This document shows positions 27,392 through 36,395 of a DNA stretch of 64,000 bases, piece after piece. Position 1 is the first letter of the stretch, and every line of letters begins with the position of its first letter. This stretch comes from a bacterium. GTDB taxonomy: Bacteria; Electryoneota; RPQS01; DYHQ01. The notes beneath the pieces are model-generated. The model saw only the letters and a program-made list of their open reading frames with translations, was not told the DNA's origin and did no database searches. Location: positions 62,001 to 126,000 of the forward strand of contig JAUXGA010000002.1 of NCBI GenBank assembly GCA_030622545.1. Reading direction: 5' to 3'. The position numbers were made by a program, and so were the translations under genes.

Positions 27392-28278
27392 AGGAGCTCG
27401 TTGTCATCAGCGGCAAAGGGGGAACGGGCAAGACGAGCCTTGTTGCCTCATTTGCTGCGTTGGCTAAGCGGGCTGTCTTGGCTGATTGCGATGTGGATGC
27501 TGCCGACCTCTATCTTATTCTGAAGCCACACATTCAGCAGCGCGAAGCGTTCTATGGCGGTAAGGTTGCGGTCATCCAGCCGGATCAATGCACGGGATGC
27601 GGGCTCTGTATGGAGAAGTGTAGGTTTGGTGCGATTACGGAGCATGAGTCGCCATCTGATGAAAACCAGTTAGTCTATTCGGTTGATCCGATCGCTTGTG
27701 AGGGATGTGGAGTATGTTACTACATCTGTCCCGAGGACGCTATTAGCTTGGTCGAAACAAAAGCCGGAGAATGGTTTATATCGGAGACGCGTTATGGTCC
27801 TATGGTGTACGCGAAGCTGGGGATTGCTGCCGAGAATTCCGGTAAACTGGTAACGGTTGTGAGAACCAACGCTCGGCGCATTGCCAATGAGCAAGAATTG
27901 GATTTCATCATCGTTGATGGTTCTCCGGGTACAGGTTGTCCGGTTATTTCATCCATTACCGGTGCCGATTTAGTGTTGGTTGTAACGGAACCGACCATGT
28001 CCGGCCATCATGATTTGACGCGCGTTGTGGATTTAACCACTCACTTTAAAATTCCCACGCTGGTGTGTGTGAACAAATGGGACATCAATCCTTCTGTTTG
28101 TCTTGCTATTCAGGACTGGTCGGAACAGCACGGAGTTGAAGTGGCAGGAAGAATTCGGTATGACAATACGGTTACCAAGGCTCAGATTGCAGGGAAAAGC
28201 ATCGTTGAATTTGGGAATGGGAGGATTTCTTCGGAAATAAAGACGCTCTGGAGAAGGATTGAGGAAAAGCTGCGATGA
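27388..28278 (+). CDS. MinD/Mrp-type ATPase with ferredoxin insert (second copy)
   Basis: A 296-residue paralogue of the gene before it, overlapping it by 4 bases (GTGA), so the pair is probably made in equal amounts and may form a heterodimer. The Walker box is VVISGKGGTGKTSLVASF, followed by VLADCDVDAADLYLIL. Ferredoxin motifs are CTGCGLCMEKCR and CEGCGVCYYICPED, then IIVDGSPGTGCPVISSI and VVTEPTMSGHHD. All catalytic and cluster residues look intact. Such tandem ATPases are orp3/orp4-like in Desulfovibrio. Confidence 0.93.
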   Translation: MKELVVISGKGGTGKTSLVASFAALAKRAVLADCDVDAADLYLILKPHIQQREAFYGGKVAVIQPDQCTGCGLCMEKCRFGAITEHESPSDENQLVYSVDPIACEGCGVCYYICPEDAISLVETKAGEWFISETRYGPMVYAKLGIAAENSGKLVTVVRTNARRIANEQELDFIIVDGSPGTGCPVISSITGADLVLVVTEPTMSGHHDLTRVVDLTTHFKIPTLVCVNKWDINPSVCLAIQDWSEQHGVEVAGRIRYDNTVTKAQIAGKSIVEFGNGRISSEIKTLWRRIEEKLR

Positions 28279-28281
28279 AGC

Positions 28282-28389
28282 GGTGACTTTTTACTGCATT
28301 CCATTGCTCCGGAAGATATTCCAGATCGAATCGTGCAATCCTATCTTGAAGGAGCGTTGGCAACAAGTGAAAGCACATGTGACCATTAG
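28282..28389 (+). pseudogene. C-terminal remnant of a NifX-like gene
   Basis: An open frame with no start codon or ribosome site ends in TAG at 28387 and reads IAPEDIPDRIVQSYLEGALA then TSESTCDH. This matches the end of the intact gene at 23423 (SPDDPETVVASYLAGTLATG then ESFCDH), including the terminal Cys-Asp-His. Upstream it fades out just after the stop of the second ATPase. It is the tail of a lost paralogue that once lay between the ATPases and the NifX gene at 28420. Confidence 0.8.
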
Positions 28390-28419
28390 TCACAAACAGA
28401 ACCACAAACGGGAGTCCCC

Positions 28420-28782
28420 ATGAAATTCTTAGTGGCAGCTACAGCCCCAGATCTGAGTGCAAAGATCCATAAGCGATTCGGTAGTGCGGACTATTATATC
28501 GTCATTGATCCTGAAACACTGAAATACAATGCCATACACGGTACGGGCAAAGATGAGCCGACTCATGGCATCCGTCGATTCGTTGGTTTGGACATCGGAA
28601 CTGTTATTGTAGGCAACATCGGTCCCGGAGTTTTCAGCGACATCGCTGAAATGGGTTGGTCAGTATATTCCTGCCATGGTATGACGGTGCGGGAAGCGAT
28701 TGAGAAGGTTCAATCCGGTCAGATTTCTCCTCTGAAGGCGCCGACGATGAAGCGCAGCGTTCGTAGAGGAAGAAACCGTTAG
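28420..28782 (+). CDS. NifX/orange-protein-like domain protein
   Basis: A 120-residue member of the same family as those at 23423 and 25902. It starts MKFLVAATAPDLSAKIHKRF with the K-R-F-G motif, then a short GKDEPTHGIRRF segment in place of the usual loop, VGNIGPGVFSDIAEMGW, and a basic Arg-rich tail. GGGAG precedes the ATG. It is the last gene of the cluster and is followed by a strong terminator. It may be a carrier for the cluster assembled by the two ATPases; that role is inferred from context. Confidence 0.88.
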   Translation: MKFLVAATAPDLSAKIHKRFGSADYYIVIDPETLKYNAIHGTGKDEPTHGIRRFVGLDIGTVIVGNIGPGVFSDIAEMGWSVYSCHGMTVREAIEKVQSGQISPLKAPTMKRSVRRGRNR

Positions 28783-28828
28783 AAAGGCCATTCCAGATAG
28801 AGGAATATCGCAAGTGAAATAGATAAAT

Positions 28829-28860
28829 GTCCGAGAGAGTTTCCTCCCGGACGTTTTTTT
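28829..28860 (+). terminator. Rho-independent terminator of the metal/Fe-S cluster
   Basis: The stem GTCCG-GAG / CTC-CGGAC with a TTTC loop is followed by seven T. It ends the plus-strand unit facing the minus-strand GH20-like gene. Confidence 0.8.
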
Positions 28861-28883
28861 GTGTGATTCCACTATCTGAAAAT

Positions 28884-31649
28884 CTATCGTGTTGTGATAT
28901 AATTTTCTGCGGGTTTGGTGGATTTCACGGCGACGACGCGGTAGAAAAATTGATCCGGCAGCATACTAAGCGGAAGCATTTCCACATACACAGTGAACGG
29001 CGCTGAAATCGTCGTGAGAAATGTCGATGGCGATGGAGTGAATTCCGCGTTCGTAGCTCCGTGTACTTCATAAGCGGTCGCGCCTACAACCGGTTTCCAG
29101 CGGACGACGATGCGTCCTTTCGTAAATGAAATCGTGGCGACAGGAGCTTCCAGCTCCTCGCTTGTTTCTTCGCCGGGGTATTCTGGGAATTTCGCTTCGA
29201 ATGTGCTGAAGGGAGCATCCGCCGGAGCCGTATGCGTCCGGCCTCGTGAATCACCGGCTTCGATGTAGTATTCGAGGCCGGAAGTTCCGGGAGCGGTCAG
29301 ATTAATATTGGCGGAGTAAAGGTCTGCTCCATCGGGTGAAAGCGAGGACGCTTGCCAAGAGCCTCCCGGCAGCAAGCGATAATGGACCGTCATTGACGTT
29401 AAATTGATTTCCAGTGAGGGCGGTTCGTCATCCGGATAGATTTCGGCTGAAATATGCGCCACAGATGCCGAATCGGAAAATGCAATCGGTTTATGAAGAA
29501 TATGAGGACCGAGATTCCATGCCATGCTGGCGAGATGAGGTATGGAATCATACGGACTCCATTCCCAGTCGTAGAAGCTGGTTCCCTGACAACCCGCATA
29601 GCTTCGAGCGGCCTCTGCGCGTTTCAAGCCTGTAAGCAGATTGTCCGCGCCATTGTGAGCTACAATAGATGGATATCCATGTTGAGAAAAATAATTCAGA
29701 GAGCTGTCTAAGTTCTCGTCTCCTGGAAGCGCAAGCAGTGTCATCGTCGTTGGAAGTTCAAAAAGAGAACCCAGCATGCTTCCATTGACAGCTCGAATAT
29801 ACTCTACGCCCTGATTGAATGGATTGAACATATCACCATAGATCTGAACGGGAGCGCCGGGCCGCCTCGCCTGGATGATGTTGTACATTTGACGTGTATA
29901 AGAGCCGACAATCTGTGCGGGAGTTTCATTGCGAGACAAGCAGGCGGAATCCCAATTGACAAGTGAAATCTCATTGAGGTGAATTTTGAATCCATCCGGG
30001 TTGAATAGGCTATCGCATAAAGCTACACACTGCTGGTAGTAGGCCAGAGGTTCAAGCAGGGAAAAGCAGGGAGATTCTCTCCAACCCTCATATCGAAAAG
30101 CACAATGCCAGTCTATTGTAATTTGATCTCCATTGGAAAGTCGACCACCGGGAACACGGCGGATAGTCGGATAATGAGTGTAGCAGTCCCCATAGTCTTT
30201 TGAAGATTTTTCTTCGATAATGAAGTCTGTTCCTTCGGTTAAAGGAATATGTCCCGGTTCTTCATAGGCATGAAGCGGCGTATCGTCGCGTTGCAACAAC
30301 CAGATTGGATTTCTCTCTTCAATGACGAGTTCGTCGATCCAAAGTGTACCGCTTTGGGCTTGGAACGCACCAAGGTATATCTGAAGTGTATCAAGCGAGA
30401 GACTGTGAACATCAACAGTTGCTTTCTTCCAACTGCTGGTCGCTGAAGGCTTGGTCCACCACCATGCAATCATCTGTGGAGTGTGAGGCCGGAAGAATAA
30501 GATCCAAATCCTTCCTGAGAAATTCGACGTCTTATACCAGAAGCTTACTTTGTAGAGGCGATAAGGTTCGACAGGTACGTACTGAAGAACCTTAGGGTCA
30601 TCCCATTCATCTCCGGGGGAAGGAGAGATTTTCATTGAAGCTGCTCCATGATGTCTCTGGTAGGTATCCCTCGATATGGTCGGATAGGTTACGTGGGAAT
30701 TTATCCAACCATTAAACTCGCCATTATAGAAGACATCAAAATCAGAATTGATAATCGGAACAGTCGGATCTGTGAAAGCTCGAGCTGTGTCACCGGCTAT
30801 TGAAAAAGGCTGTCCGATAACGGGAGCCGCTTCGGACCAGCATTTGTTTTCCACGATAACACCCGTACGATCTGCCGACATAACAAGCTTCATATCTAAT
30901 GCACGCACACAATCACGAGCAGCAATGGCGCGCATTCGAAATTCACTATATTGAATGTTTCCATCCATTATGAATTTATTGTTCCATTCTACCTCGTTCA
31001 TTCTATTTTCGTAGGCTTGGTGGAGACGTGTAAAGAATTCATCAACATCAGTCGCTGGATAAAGAGTTGAATTGAATGTAATAATTCGACGTGGCAAGTC
31101 AGGCCAATCCCGGATGTACACCCGGTCGATAAATGCCATCCCGTTAAAAGTCGACACCAGTTTTGTCAGGGACAGCATCCCATAGCGAAGGCCGTTGGAA
31201 TCCCGGCCAAGCAGCAGGATGCGATCTTGTTCTACATAGAGGTGATAGCCTTCCGGGGGAGGGTTGCTGGACATCGAAGGGATATCGACGGAATCGAGAG
31301 CGGCTTCGAGAGCGGGGAGAGAACCGGATGCTGCCATCCAGAGAGCCGGTAGTTCTCCACTATAATTCGACCAAGAAACGGTAATGGGAGGCAGGAGCAA
31401 ACTTTGTTCAATCAGGCGCGCGGCTTCAATGATGGCCTTCTGTTCCGAGGTATTCGGAGCGTCCGCCACGACCAGATAAAGGGAACCTTGAATTTGAAGG
31501 GGTTCATCGGCAAGAATACCCATTTGCTGAGGAGTGGGGTGGATGTCATGCAAACCCGCTTGGAGCGGAAACGCACAATTCAGGACAGCAAAAAGGGTCA
31601 CCATCATACGAGCCGTATATCGATACATCGTCGCGCCTAACTTTATCAT
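28884..31649 (-). CDS. Secreted GH20-like glycoside hydrolase with inserted CBM and C-terminal FnIII
   Basis: About 921 residues from ATG 31649 (AAGGTG upstream). A signal peptide core is MMVTLFAVLNCAFPLQAG. It is followed by a GH20-type N-terminal alpha/beta domain (GYHLYVEQDRILLLGRDSNG) and the start of a TIM barrel (IRDWPDLPRRIITFNSTLYP). A beta-sandwich like a carbohydrate-binding module is inserted (about residues 300-445), then the barrel resumes with FKIHLNEISLVNWD. A second small beta domain and an FnIII-like end (SFTKGRIVVRWKPVVGATAY) close it. The family's catalytic Asp-Glu pair appears as Asn-Glu in HLNEIS, so activity is uncertain. Its likely substrate would be a beta-linked N-acetylhexosamine glycan. 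Confidence 0.72.
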   Translation of the reverse strand: MIKLGATMYRYTARMMVTLFAVLNCAFPLQAGLHDIHPTPQQMGILADEPLQIQGSLYLVVADAPNTSEQKAIIEAARLIEQSLLLPPITVSWSNYSGELPALWMAASGSLPALEAALDSVDIPSMSSNPPPEGYHLYVEQDRILLLGRDSNGLRYGMLSLTKLVSTFNGMAFIDRVYIRDWPDLPRRIITFNSTLYPATDVDEFFTRLHQAYENRMNEVEWNNKFIMDGNIQYSEFRMRAIAARDCVRALDMKLVMSADRTGVIVENKCWSEAAPVIGQPFSIAGDTARAFTDPTVPIINSDFDVFYNGEFNGWINSHVTYPTISRDTYQRHHGAASMKISPSPGDEWDDPKVLQYVPVEPYRLYKVSFWYKTSNFSGRIWILFFRPHTPQMIAWWWTKPSATSSWKKATVDVHSLSLDTLQIYLGAFQAQSGTLWIDELVIEERNPIWLLQRDDTPLHAYEEPGHIPLTEGTDFIIEEKSSKDYGDCYTHYPTIRRVPGGRLSNGDQITIDWHCAFRYEGWRESPCFSLLEPLAYYQQCVALCDSLFNPDGFKIHLNEISLVNWDSACLSRNETPAQIVGSYTRQMYNIIQARRPGAPVQIYGDMFNPFNQGVEYIRAVNGSMLGSLFELPTTMTLLALPGDENLDSSLNYFSQHGYPSIVAHNGADNLLTGLKRAEAARSYAGCQGTSFYDWEWSPYDSIPHLASMAWNLGPHILHKPIAFSDSASVAHISAEIYPDDEPPSLEINLTSMTVHYRLLPGGSWQASSLSPDGADLYSANINLTAPGTSGLEYYIEAGDSRGRTHTAPADAPFSTFEAKFPEYPGEETSEELEAPVATISFTKGRIVVRWKPVVGATAYEVHGATNAEFTPSPSTFLTTISAPFTVYVEMLPLSMLPDQFFYRVVAVKSTKPAENYITTR

Positions 31650-32209
31650 CGCCGCACCTTGGATTGGTGCGTCCAAATATCATCATAAAAACACTAAGGG
31701 GACAGGAGAACTGTCGCCTCAATTATCATTCACTGGACTGACTTAAGACAAAGCTTGTGCCAATCCTATCATCGAAATTATCGGGGAGAGGTTTCACGAT
31801 AGCGACACAACTTCCTGCTCTTGTTTCTCACGGAAATGGCATTTTACGCCTCCAAACAGCTTCTTAAACACTAATGAGAACGTAAGAAAGAAGACTTGAA
31901 CGCTATAGATACACGCAGAGAACTAAGCGCCTGAATGACTCCTCGCTTGCATCTTGCATGACAATATGCAATTTTTTGCGGAGTTTGTTAACAGCGACAG
32001 TGTCGTTTCCAAGCAACCCATACGTCTGAATTTTATAGCGCCGTATGTCAAACCCTGTTATCGATGGCGCTATCCTGCTCCCGCCGAGCCGGATTTTTTA
32101 GTCGTTTCCCGCGCCCCGCCGAGCCGAGTTCAGCGTAGGTTCCTGTATACCAAACGATAAACTATCGCGCGTAACCCGGCCGGAACTGCATACAAAATAG
32201 CCATATCAC
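31650..32209. other. Gene-free region with repeats
   Basis: A 560-base spacer between the GH20-like gene and ftsZ. It contains an inverted pair TAGCGCC (32036) / GGCGCTA (32066), a partial family C arm at 32082, a full family C element at 32117-32185, and no credible gene. Short frames here lack ribosome sites. No T-rich terminator for ftsZ is visible. Confidence 0.7.
32117..32185 (+). repeat. Family C repeat, full-length copy 2
   Basis: A 69-base element nearly identical to 23303-23372; it starts CGCCGAGCCGAGTTCAGCG and ends in the invariant core. It lies 24 bases beyond the ftsZ stop. Confidence 0.8.
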
Positions 32210-33379
32210 CTACTGCCGCAGAAAAGCAGGAATTTCCAAATTATCCAGTGGCAGTGATTCATCCCCGACGACGACCGGTTGAAGTTCTCCATTAACGGTT
32301 TGAGTCAAACGGCGAATCGTTGGATTTTTCTGGAATCTCTTTGAAACATTCTGGAAGCTCGGCAAGGAGTCTGTTCGTTCCGTTCTTTGTTCTTCCGGCA
32401 TATACATCGATTGTCTGTCGAAGCCTGTGGCAATCACGGTGACGGAAATGTCTTCCCGGGCTTCCTGATCAATCACAGCTCCAAAGCGAACATCGGCATT
32501 TTCTCCCGCGGCATCGCGAATCGCTTGCGTCGCTCCCGCGATGTCATGGAGAGTCATATCCTGTCCGCCGGTGATGTTCACGAGGATGCCCCGTGCGCCG
32601 TTAATAGAAACATCTTCAAGGAGTGGGGAGGAGATGGCTTCCTGTGCCGCTTTAAGAGCCCGGTCTTCGCCCTGCGCTCTTCCTTCGCCCATCAAAGCGT
32701 CTCCTCGCTCGTTCATCACGGCTCGCACGTCAGCGAAATCCAAATTCACGATGCCCGGAACATTCACGAGATCCGAGATACCGCGCGTTGCTTTCAGAAG
32801 GACATCATCGACGATATGAAACGCGTCAATCAGCGACGTTGTGGGTTCTACAAGAGAAATCAAGCGTTCGTTGGGAATGATAATCATCGCATCCACATGT
32901 TCTTTGAGTTCTTCGAGCCCCGCTTCTGCCTGCTGCATGCGCTTTCTCCCTTCAAAAGAGAAGGGTTTGGTCACGATGGCCAGCGTCAACGCTCCGATTT
33001 CACGTGCCGCCGCTGCAATCACAGGTGCCGCTCCGGTTCCCGTGCCGCCGCCCATGCCCGCCGTGACGAAAACCATGTCAATGCCATCGAGAGACTGGCA
33101 AATCGTATCGCGATCTTCTTCAGCGGCTTTGCGGCCGATTTCGGGATTGGAGCCCGCGCCGCGTCCCCGTGTCAATGAACGCCCGATTTGAATGCGGCGA
33201 GGCGCTTTGCTCAGCTCCAGTGCCTGAATATCCGTGTTGACTGAGATAAACTCGACGCCCCGTAATCCAGCTTGAATCATCCAATTCAACGCGTTGCCTC
33301 CCGCACCGCCGACACCGACAACCTTCATGCGCGCCATATTGTCGGCTTCTTCTGCGTAAGAAAAACGATTCTCTTTCAT
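32210..33379 (-). CDS. ftsZ: Cell-division GTPase FtsZ
   Basis: A 389-residue bacterial tubulin. The GTP-binding signature [10 protein letters not shown] is present within [20 protein letters not shown], and the T7 catalytic loop reads [11 protein letters not shown]. The N-terminus has [19 protein letters not shown] variable linker follows the core, and the end, [10 protein letters not shown], is the conserved peptide that binds FtsA and other division proteins. AAGGAGACC precedes the ATG. It is the last gene of the division cluster. Confidence 0.98.
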   Translation of the reverse strand: MKENRFSYAEEADNMARMKVVGVGGAGGNALNWMIQAGLRGVEFISVNTDIQALELSKAPRRIQIGRSLTRGRGAGSNPEIGRKAAEEDRDTICQSLDGIDMVFVTAGMGGGTGTGAAPVIAAAAREIGALTLAIVTKPFSFEGRKRMQQAEAGLEELKEHVDAMIIIPNERLISLVEPTTSLIDAFHIVDDVLLKATRGISDLVNVPGIVNLDFADVRAVMNERGDALMGEGRAQGEDRALKAAQEAISSPLLEDVSINGARGILVNITGGQDMTLHDIAGATQAIRDAAGENADVRFGAVIDQEAREDISVTVIATGFDRQSMYMPEEQRTERTDSLPSFQNVSKRFQKNPTIRRLTQTVNGELQPVVVGDESLPLDNLEIPAFLRQ

Positions 33380-33419
33380 TTTCGGTCTCCTTCTTAGGAA
33401 TTATTTAGAAGTTGCTTTA

Positions 33420-34658
33420 TTACGAAACCAATTGCTTAGCGAAATGTCCTACTTTTTTCAGCCACGAACCGTTCCCGTTCCCCGAGATACCCTGCGATTG
33501 TTCTTGTGCGTAACGAACCAGACCGACACCGGTAGCGAATTGCGGCTCGAAAGGTTCTTCACGGCCAATCATGTCCGGACTGCCGATGCGCACAGGCATA
33601 TCAAAAACAGTCTCGGCGAGTTCTTCAATGCCCGGCATCTGCGCTCCGCCGCCGGTTAAAACCACGCCTCCGGTGACGAGTTCGAGACAGCGCGCTTCCC
33701 GAATTTCTTCGCGCGCCATGGTCAGGATTTCTTCCAGACGCGGTCGAATAATCGAGACAAGAATCGAGCGCGATATTTTTTTCGGAGGACGTCCGCCGAC
33801 GCCGGGAATCTGAATCAGTTCATCCTGACGAATCGCCTGCTCGGTGGCGGCGCCGTGTTCGCGCTTTATTCTCTCGGCGGATTCGAGAGGGGTTCGCAGA
33901 CCATGAGCGATATCACGAGTGACATAATCACCGCCGTAAGCAACGACCGCCGTATGGCGAATGGTGCCGTCGAAAAAGATCGCAACGTCGGATGTCCCTC
34001 CGCCAAGGTCAATGAGCACCACGCCAAGTTCTCTTTCATCGGGAGTCAGCACGGCATAAGCGGACGCCAGAGGTTGCAGAACAATTTCCCGAACGGTTAC
34101 GCCGGCGCGCCGGGCGCACTTGTAGATATTCTGCATCGAAGAAACCGCCGCCGTCACCAGATGCACATCGGCTTCAAGACGAACACCAGCCATGCCGACG
34201 GGCTTTTTGATGCCGCGTTCTTTGTCCACGATGAATTCCTGCGGGAACGTGTGAATCATGCGGCGATCCATGGGAAGCGCGATAGCGCTGGCCGCTTCGA
34301 CAACGCGTTTGACATCGATGTCGGTAACTTCGCCGATAGGCTCGCTGCGCTGTCGTGTCACCGGAATGACTCCCCGTGAATTGATGCCGCGGATATGTTC
34401 ACCGGCAATTCCCGCCCAAACGGAACTCACCTGCACGCGAGCTTCCCGTTCGGCTTCTTGAAGTGCGCGCTCGATATCAGCGGTGGTCTCTTCAAGATTA
34501 ACGACAATTCCCCGGCGCAAACCGTGAGACGGACAATGTCCCAAACCCCGAAGCTGGAGGTCTCCCTCATCGTTCGTTTCAGCGATGATGGCGGCGACTT
34601 TCGTTGTGCCGATATCAAGTCCACAGACGATGTTTGAAAAGGACATAGGTTTTTTCAT
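33420..34658 (-). CDS. ftsA: Cell-division actin-like protein FtsA
   Basis: A 412-residue actin-fold ATPase that ties FtsZ to the membrane. The phosphate-1 loop is CGLDIGTTKVAAIIAE, the phosphate-2 loop VLIDLGGGTSDVAIF, and the adenosine motif GGVVLTGGGAQMPGI. The 1C domain lies near residues 80-160. The C-terminus (SWLKKVGHFAKQLVS) is an amphipathic membrane helix as expected. ATG 34646 is an alternative start. Confidence 0.97.
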   Translation of the reverse strand: MKKPMSFSNIVCGLDIGTTKVAAIIAETNDEGDLQLRGLGHCPSHGLRRGIVVNLEETTADIERALQEAEREARVQVSSVWAGIAGEHIRGINSRGVIPVTRQRSEPIGEVTDIDVKRVVEAASAIALPMDRRMIHTFPQEFIVDKERGIKKPVGMAGVRLEADVHLVTAAVSSMQNIYKCARRAGVTVREIVLQPLASAYAVLTPDERELGVVLIDLGGGTSDVAIFFDGTIRHTAVVAYGGDYVTRDIAHGLRTPLESAERIKREHGAATEQAIRQDELIQIPGVGGRPPKKISRSILVSIIRPRLEEILTMAREEIREARCLELVTGGVVLTGGGAQMPGIEELAETVFDMPVRIGSPDMIGREEPFEPQFATGVGLVRYAQEQSQGISGNGNGSWLKKVGHFAKQLVS

Positions 34659-34675
34659 CCTTGCTCCGTCATTGT

Positions 34676-35491
34676 TTATGAAGCGTTGCGATAGCTGACG
34701 ATGATGCGCCCGGTGAATCGAAGATCAATCGTCTCGACGTCCGTCAGCCGCTGCCGCGCTTCGAGTCCTGCAAGAAGTTTTTCCAGAGATTTCCAGCCGA
34801 TTTCTCCCGTGCCATCTCCCAGCCGCACCTCAACATTTCCCTTCTGAAACACCGCCCACATTTCTCCCCGATTCCAGTAGAGTTCTGAAAGGTTAGGGCA
34901 GAGGCGCGGAGCGCAATTTTTGAGCGATGCGAGCTCTGAGAGCAGGGCGCAGCCGCGAGTGTCGCGCAGGCTGTCCCCCGGCAGAAAAGATGTTCTTGTT
35001 TGCAGTCGCAAGAGCGGCAGGTTCCAGCTTTGTGCGCGAGTGTCCAGTGGGAGGAGAATCGAATCCGATGTCACTGACCAGACGCTTTGTGCGCTCACGA
35101 GTGCGGCAGGTTCCCGCTCTTCAATCTGCAGTTCAATTGTGTCAGGCAAACGGCGGATAGCGGTTGCTGTCCGAATCCACGGATGTGCTCGAAGAAGTTC
35201 TCCAACTTTCCTGAGAGAAACCTGAAAGAGCGGGGTCCCCTCGATAATACCCGCAGTGTTGATGATAACGCTTTCATTGAGCCGGTGCGCTCCACTCACG
35301 CGAATCGTCCGCGTTCGGTAATTGTCAAAACCGCTGAGCAGATAGTCGGTGCTCCACCGGAGAGCCGGCCAGCCCCAGAAAGCAGACGACGCGACAACGA
35401 GCAGAAACGTGACGAAGAATGTCCTGCGTCTGCGCTTCTGGCGGCGATAGATTTCACCCCTCGATTTCGAACGGGTCTTCTTTGAAGCCAA
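34676..35491 (-). CDS. ftsQ: Division protein FtsQ/DivIB (POTRA)
   Basis: A 271-residue bitopic protein. A basic cytosolic tail (SKKTRSKSRGEIYRRQKRRR) precedes one membrane helix (FFVTFLLVVASSAFWGW), then a POTRA domain (RTIRVSGAHRLNESVIINTA to IELQIEEREPAALV) and the FtsQ C-terminal beta domain. It recruits FtsL and FtsB in the periplasm. The TTG start at 35491 has GAGGT upstream and overlaps the end of murB by 38 bases. Confidence 0.93.
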   Translation of the reverse strand: MASKKTRSKSRGEIYRRQKRRRRTFFVTFLLVVASSAFWGWPALRWSTDYLLSGFDNYRTRTIRVSGAHRLNESVIINTAGIIEGTPLFQVSLRKVGELLRAHPWIRTATAIRRLPDTIELQIEEREPAALVSAQSVWSVTSDSILLPLDTRAQSWNLPLLRLQTRTSFLPGDSLRDTRGCALLSELASLKNCAPRLCPNLSELYWNRGEMWAVFQKGNVEVRLGDGTGEIGWKSLEKLLAGLEARQRLTDVETIDLRFTGRIIVSYRNAS

Positions 35492-36395
35492 CGGGTTTTA
35501 CCTCAGGTTCCAAAAGCACATCGAATTTTTCAAAAACGAGTGTGCGTACTTTGCGAATCAGCGCGGCCATGTCCCCCGCCGTGGCATGACCGGCATTGAT
35601 GAAAAAATTAGCGTGTTTTTCTGAAACGGTCGCGTCCCCGATGCGCAGCCCTTTCGCTTGCACAGCCTCAATCAATCTACCGCTGAAATCTCCCTTCGGG
35701 CGTTTGAAAATCGAACCCGCGGACGGAACGTCCAAAGGTTGTTTCGCGCGGCGTAGCTTCCATGTTTCCCGCATCGCTGCCCAAATAGGAGCTGCGGGCA
35801 TCGAATCCAACCGGTAAAAACTGCGCAGGATGATTCCTTCTCGAAGCTCGGGAGCTTTTCGGTAGCCGAAGTTTATCTCACGACGCCTGAGAACCGTGAT
35901 TCTGCCGTTAGGTTTCAGCAGTTCGAGACGCGCAAGTTTATCTGATATCGTGCTTCGAAAAGCGCCCGCGTTCATATACAAACCGCCGCCTACGGAGCCC
36001 GGAATTCCCGATAGTTGTTCCAATCCGGAAAGGCCGTGGTTTGCGGCGAAGACTGTCAGATCTAAAAGCCGTGCGGACGGGCCTGCGACAATTTCGCCGT
36101 TTTCAAATTCGATCTTCGAGAAATCTCCGCGAGGATGAATCACGATTCCCTGAGCGCCATCGTCCGAGACTAAAATATTCGAGCCGAACCCGAGAAAGAA
36201 AGCATCGAGATTTTCACTCTGGAGGATTTTACAAAGCTCACTCAGTTCCAACAGCGTGCGAGGCTCGGCGAAAAGTTTTGCCGGGCCGCCGATGCGCCAG
36301 GTTGTCCGGGGTCCCAGCGGTTCGTTTTCGCGAACATAATCGCCGCAATGTTTTCGTACGAGTTCAAATGCGTGTTCATTCGTTTTCTTCGGCAC
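35454..36395 (-). CDS. murB: UDP-N-acetylenolpyruvoylglucosamine reductase MurB
   Basis: A 313-residue FAD enzyme that reduces UDP-GlcNAc-enolpyruvate to UDP-MurNAc. FAD-domain motifs include RTTWRIGGPAKLFAEPRT and LSGIPGSVGGGLYMNAGAF. The C-terminal part has PSAGSIFKRPKGDFSGRLI, with the catalytic Ser of type II MurB, and HANFFINAGHATAGDM. GTG 36395, preceded by GGAG, is chosen. It overlaps the murC end by 20 bases; a frame back to 36485 is only read-through. Confidence 0.95.
   Translation of the reverse strand: MPKKTNEHAFELVRKHCGDYVRENEPLGPRTTWRIGGPAKLFAEPRTLLELSELCKILQSENLDAFFLGFGSNILVSDDGAQGIVIHPRGDFSKIEFENGEIVAGPSARLLDLTVFAANHGLSGLEQLSGIPGSVGGGLYMNAGAFRSTISDKLARLELLKPNGRITVLRRREINFGYRKAPELREGIILRSFYRLDSMPAAPIWAAMRETWKLRRAKQPLDVPSAGSIFKRPKGDFSGRLIEAVQAKGLRIGDATVSEKHANFFINAGHATAGDMAALIRKVRTLVFEKFDVLLEPEVKPVGFKEDPFEIEG

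Noticed and set aside
32036-32072. Terminator for ftsZ from the TAGCGCC/GGCGCTA pair
   Set aside because: The loop is 23 bases, no T-run follows on the minus strand, and it lies more than 130 bases past the stop.
32387-33178. Long open frame (263 codons) on the plus strand opposite ftsZ
   Set aside because: It mirrors ftsZ codon structure, has no ribosome site or recognisable domain, and ftsZ is certain.
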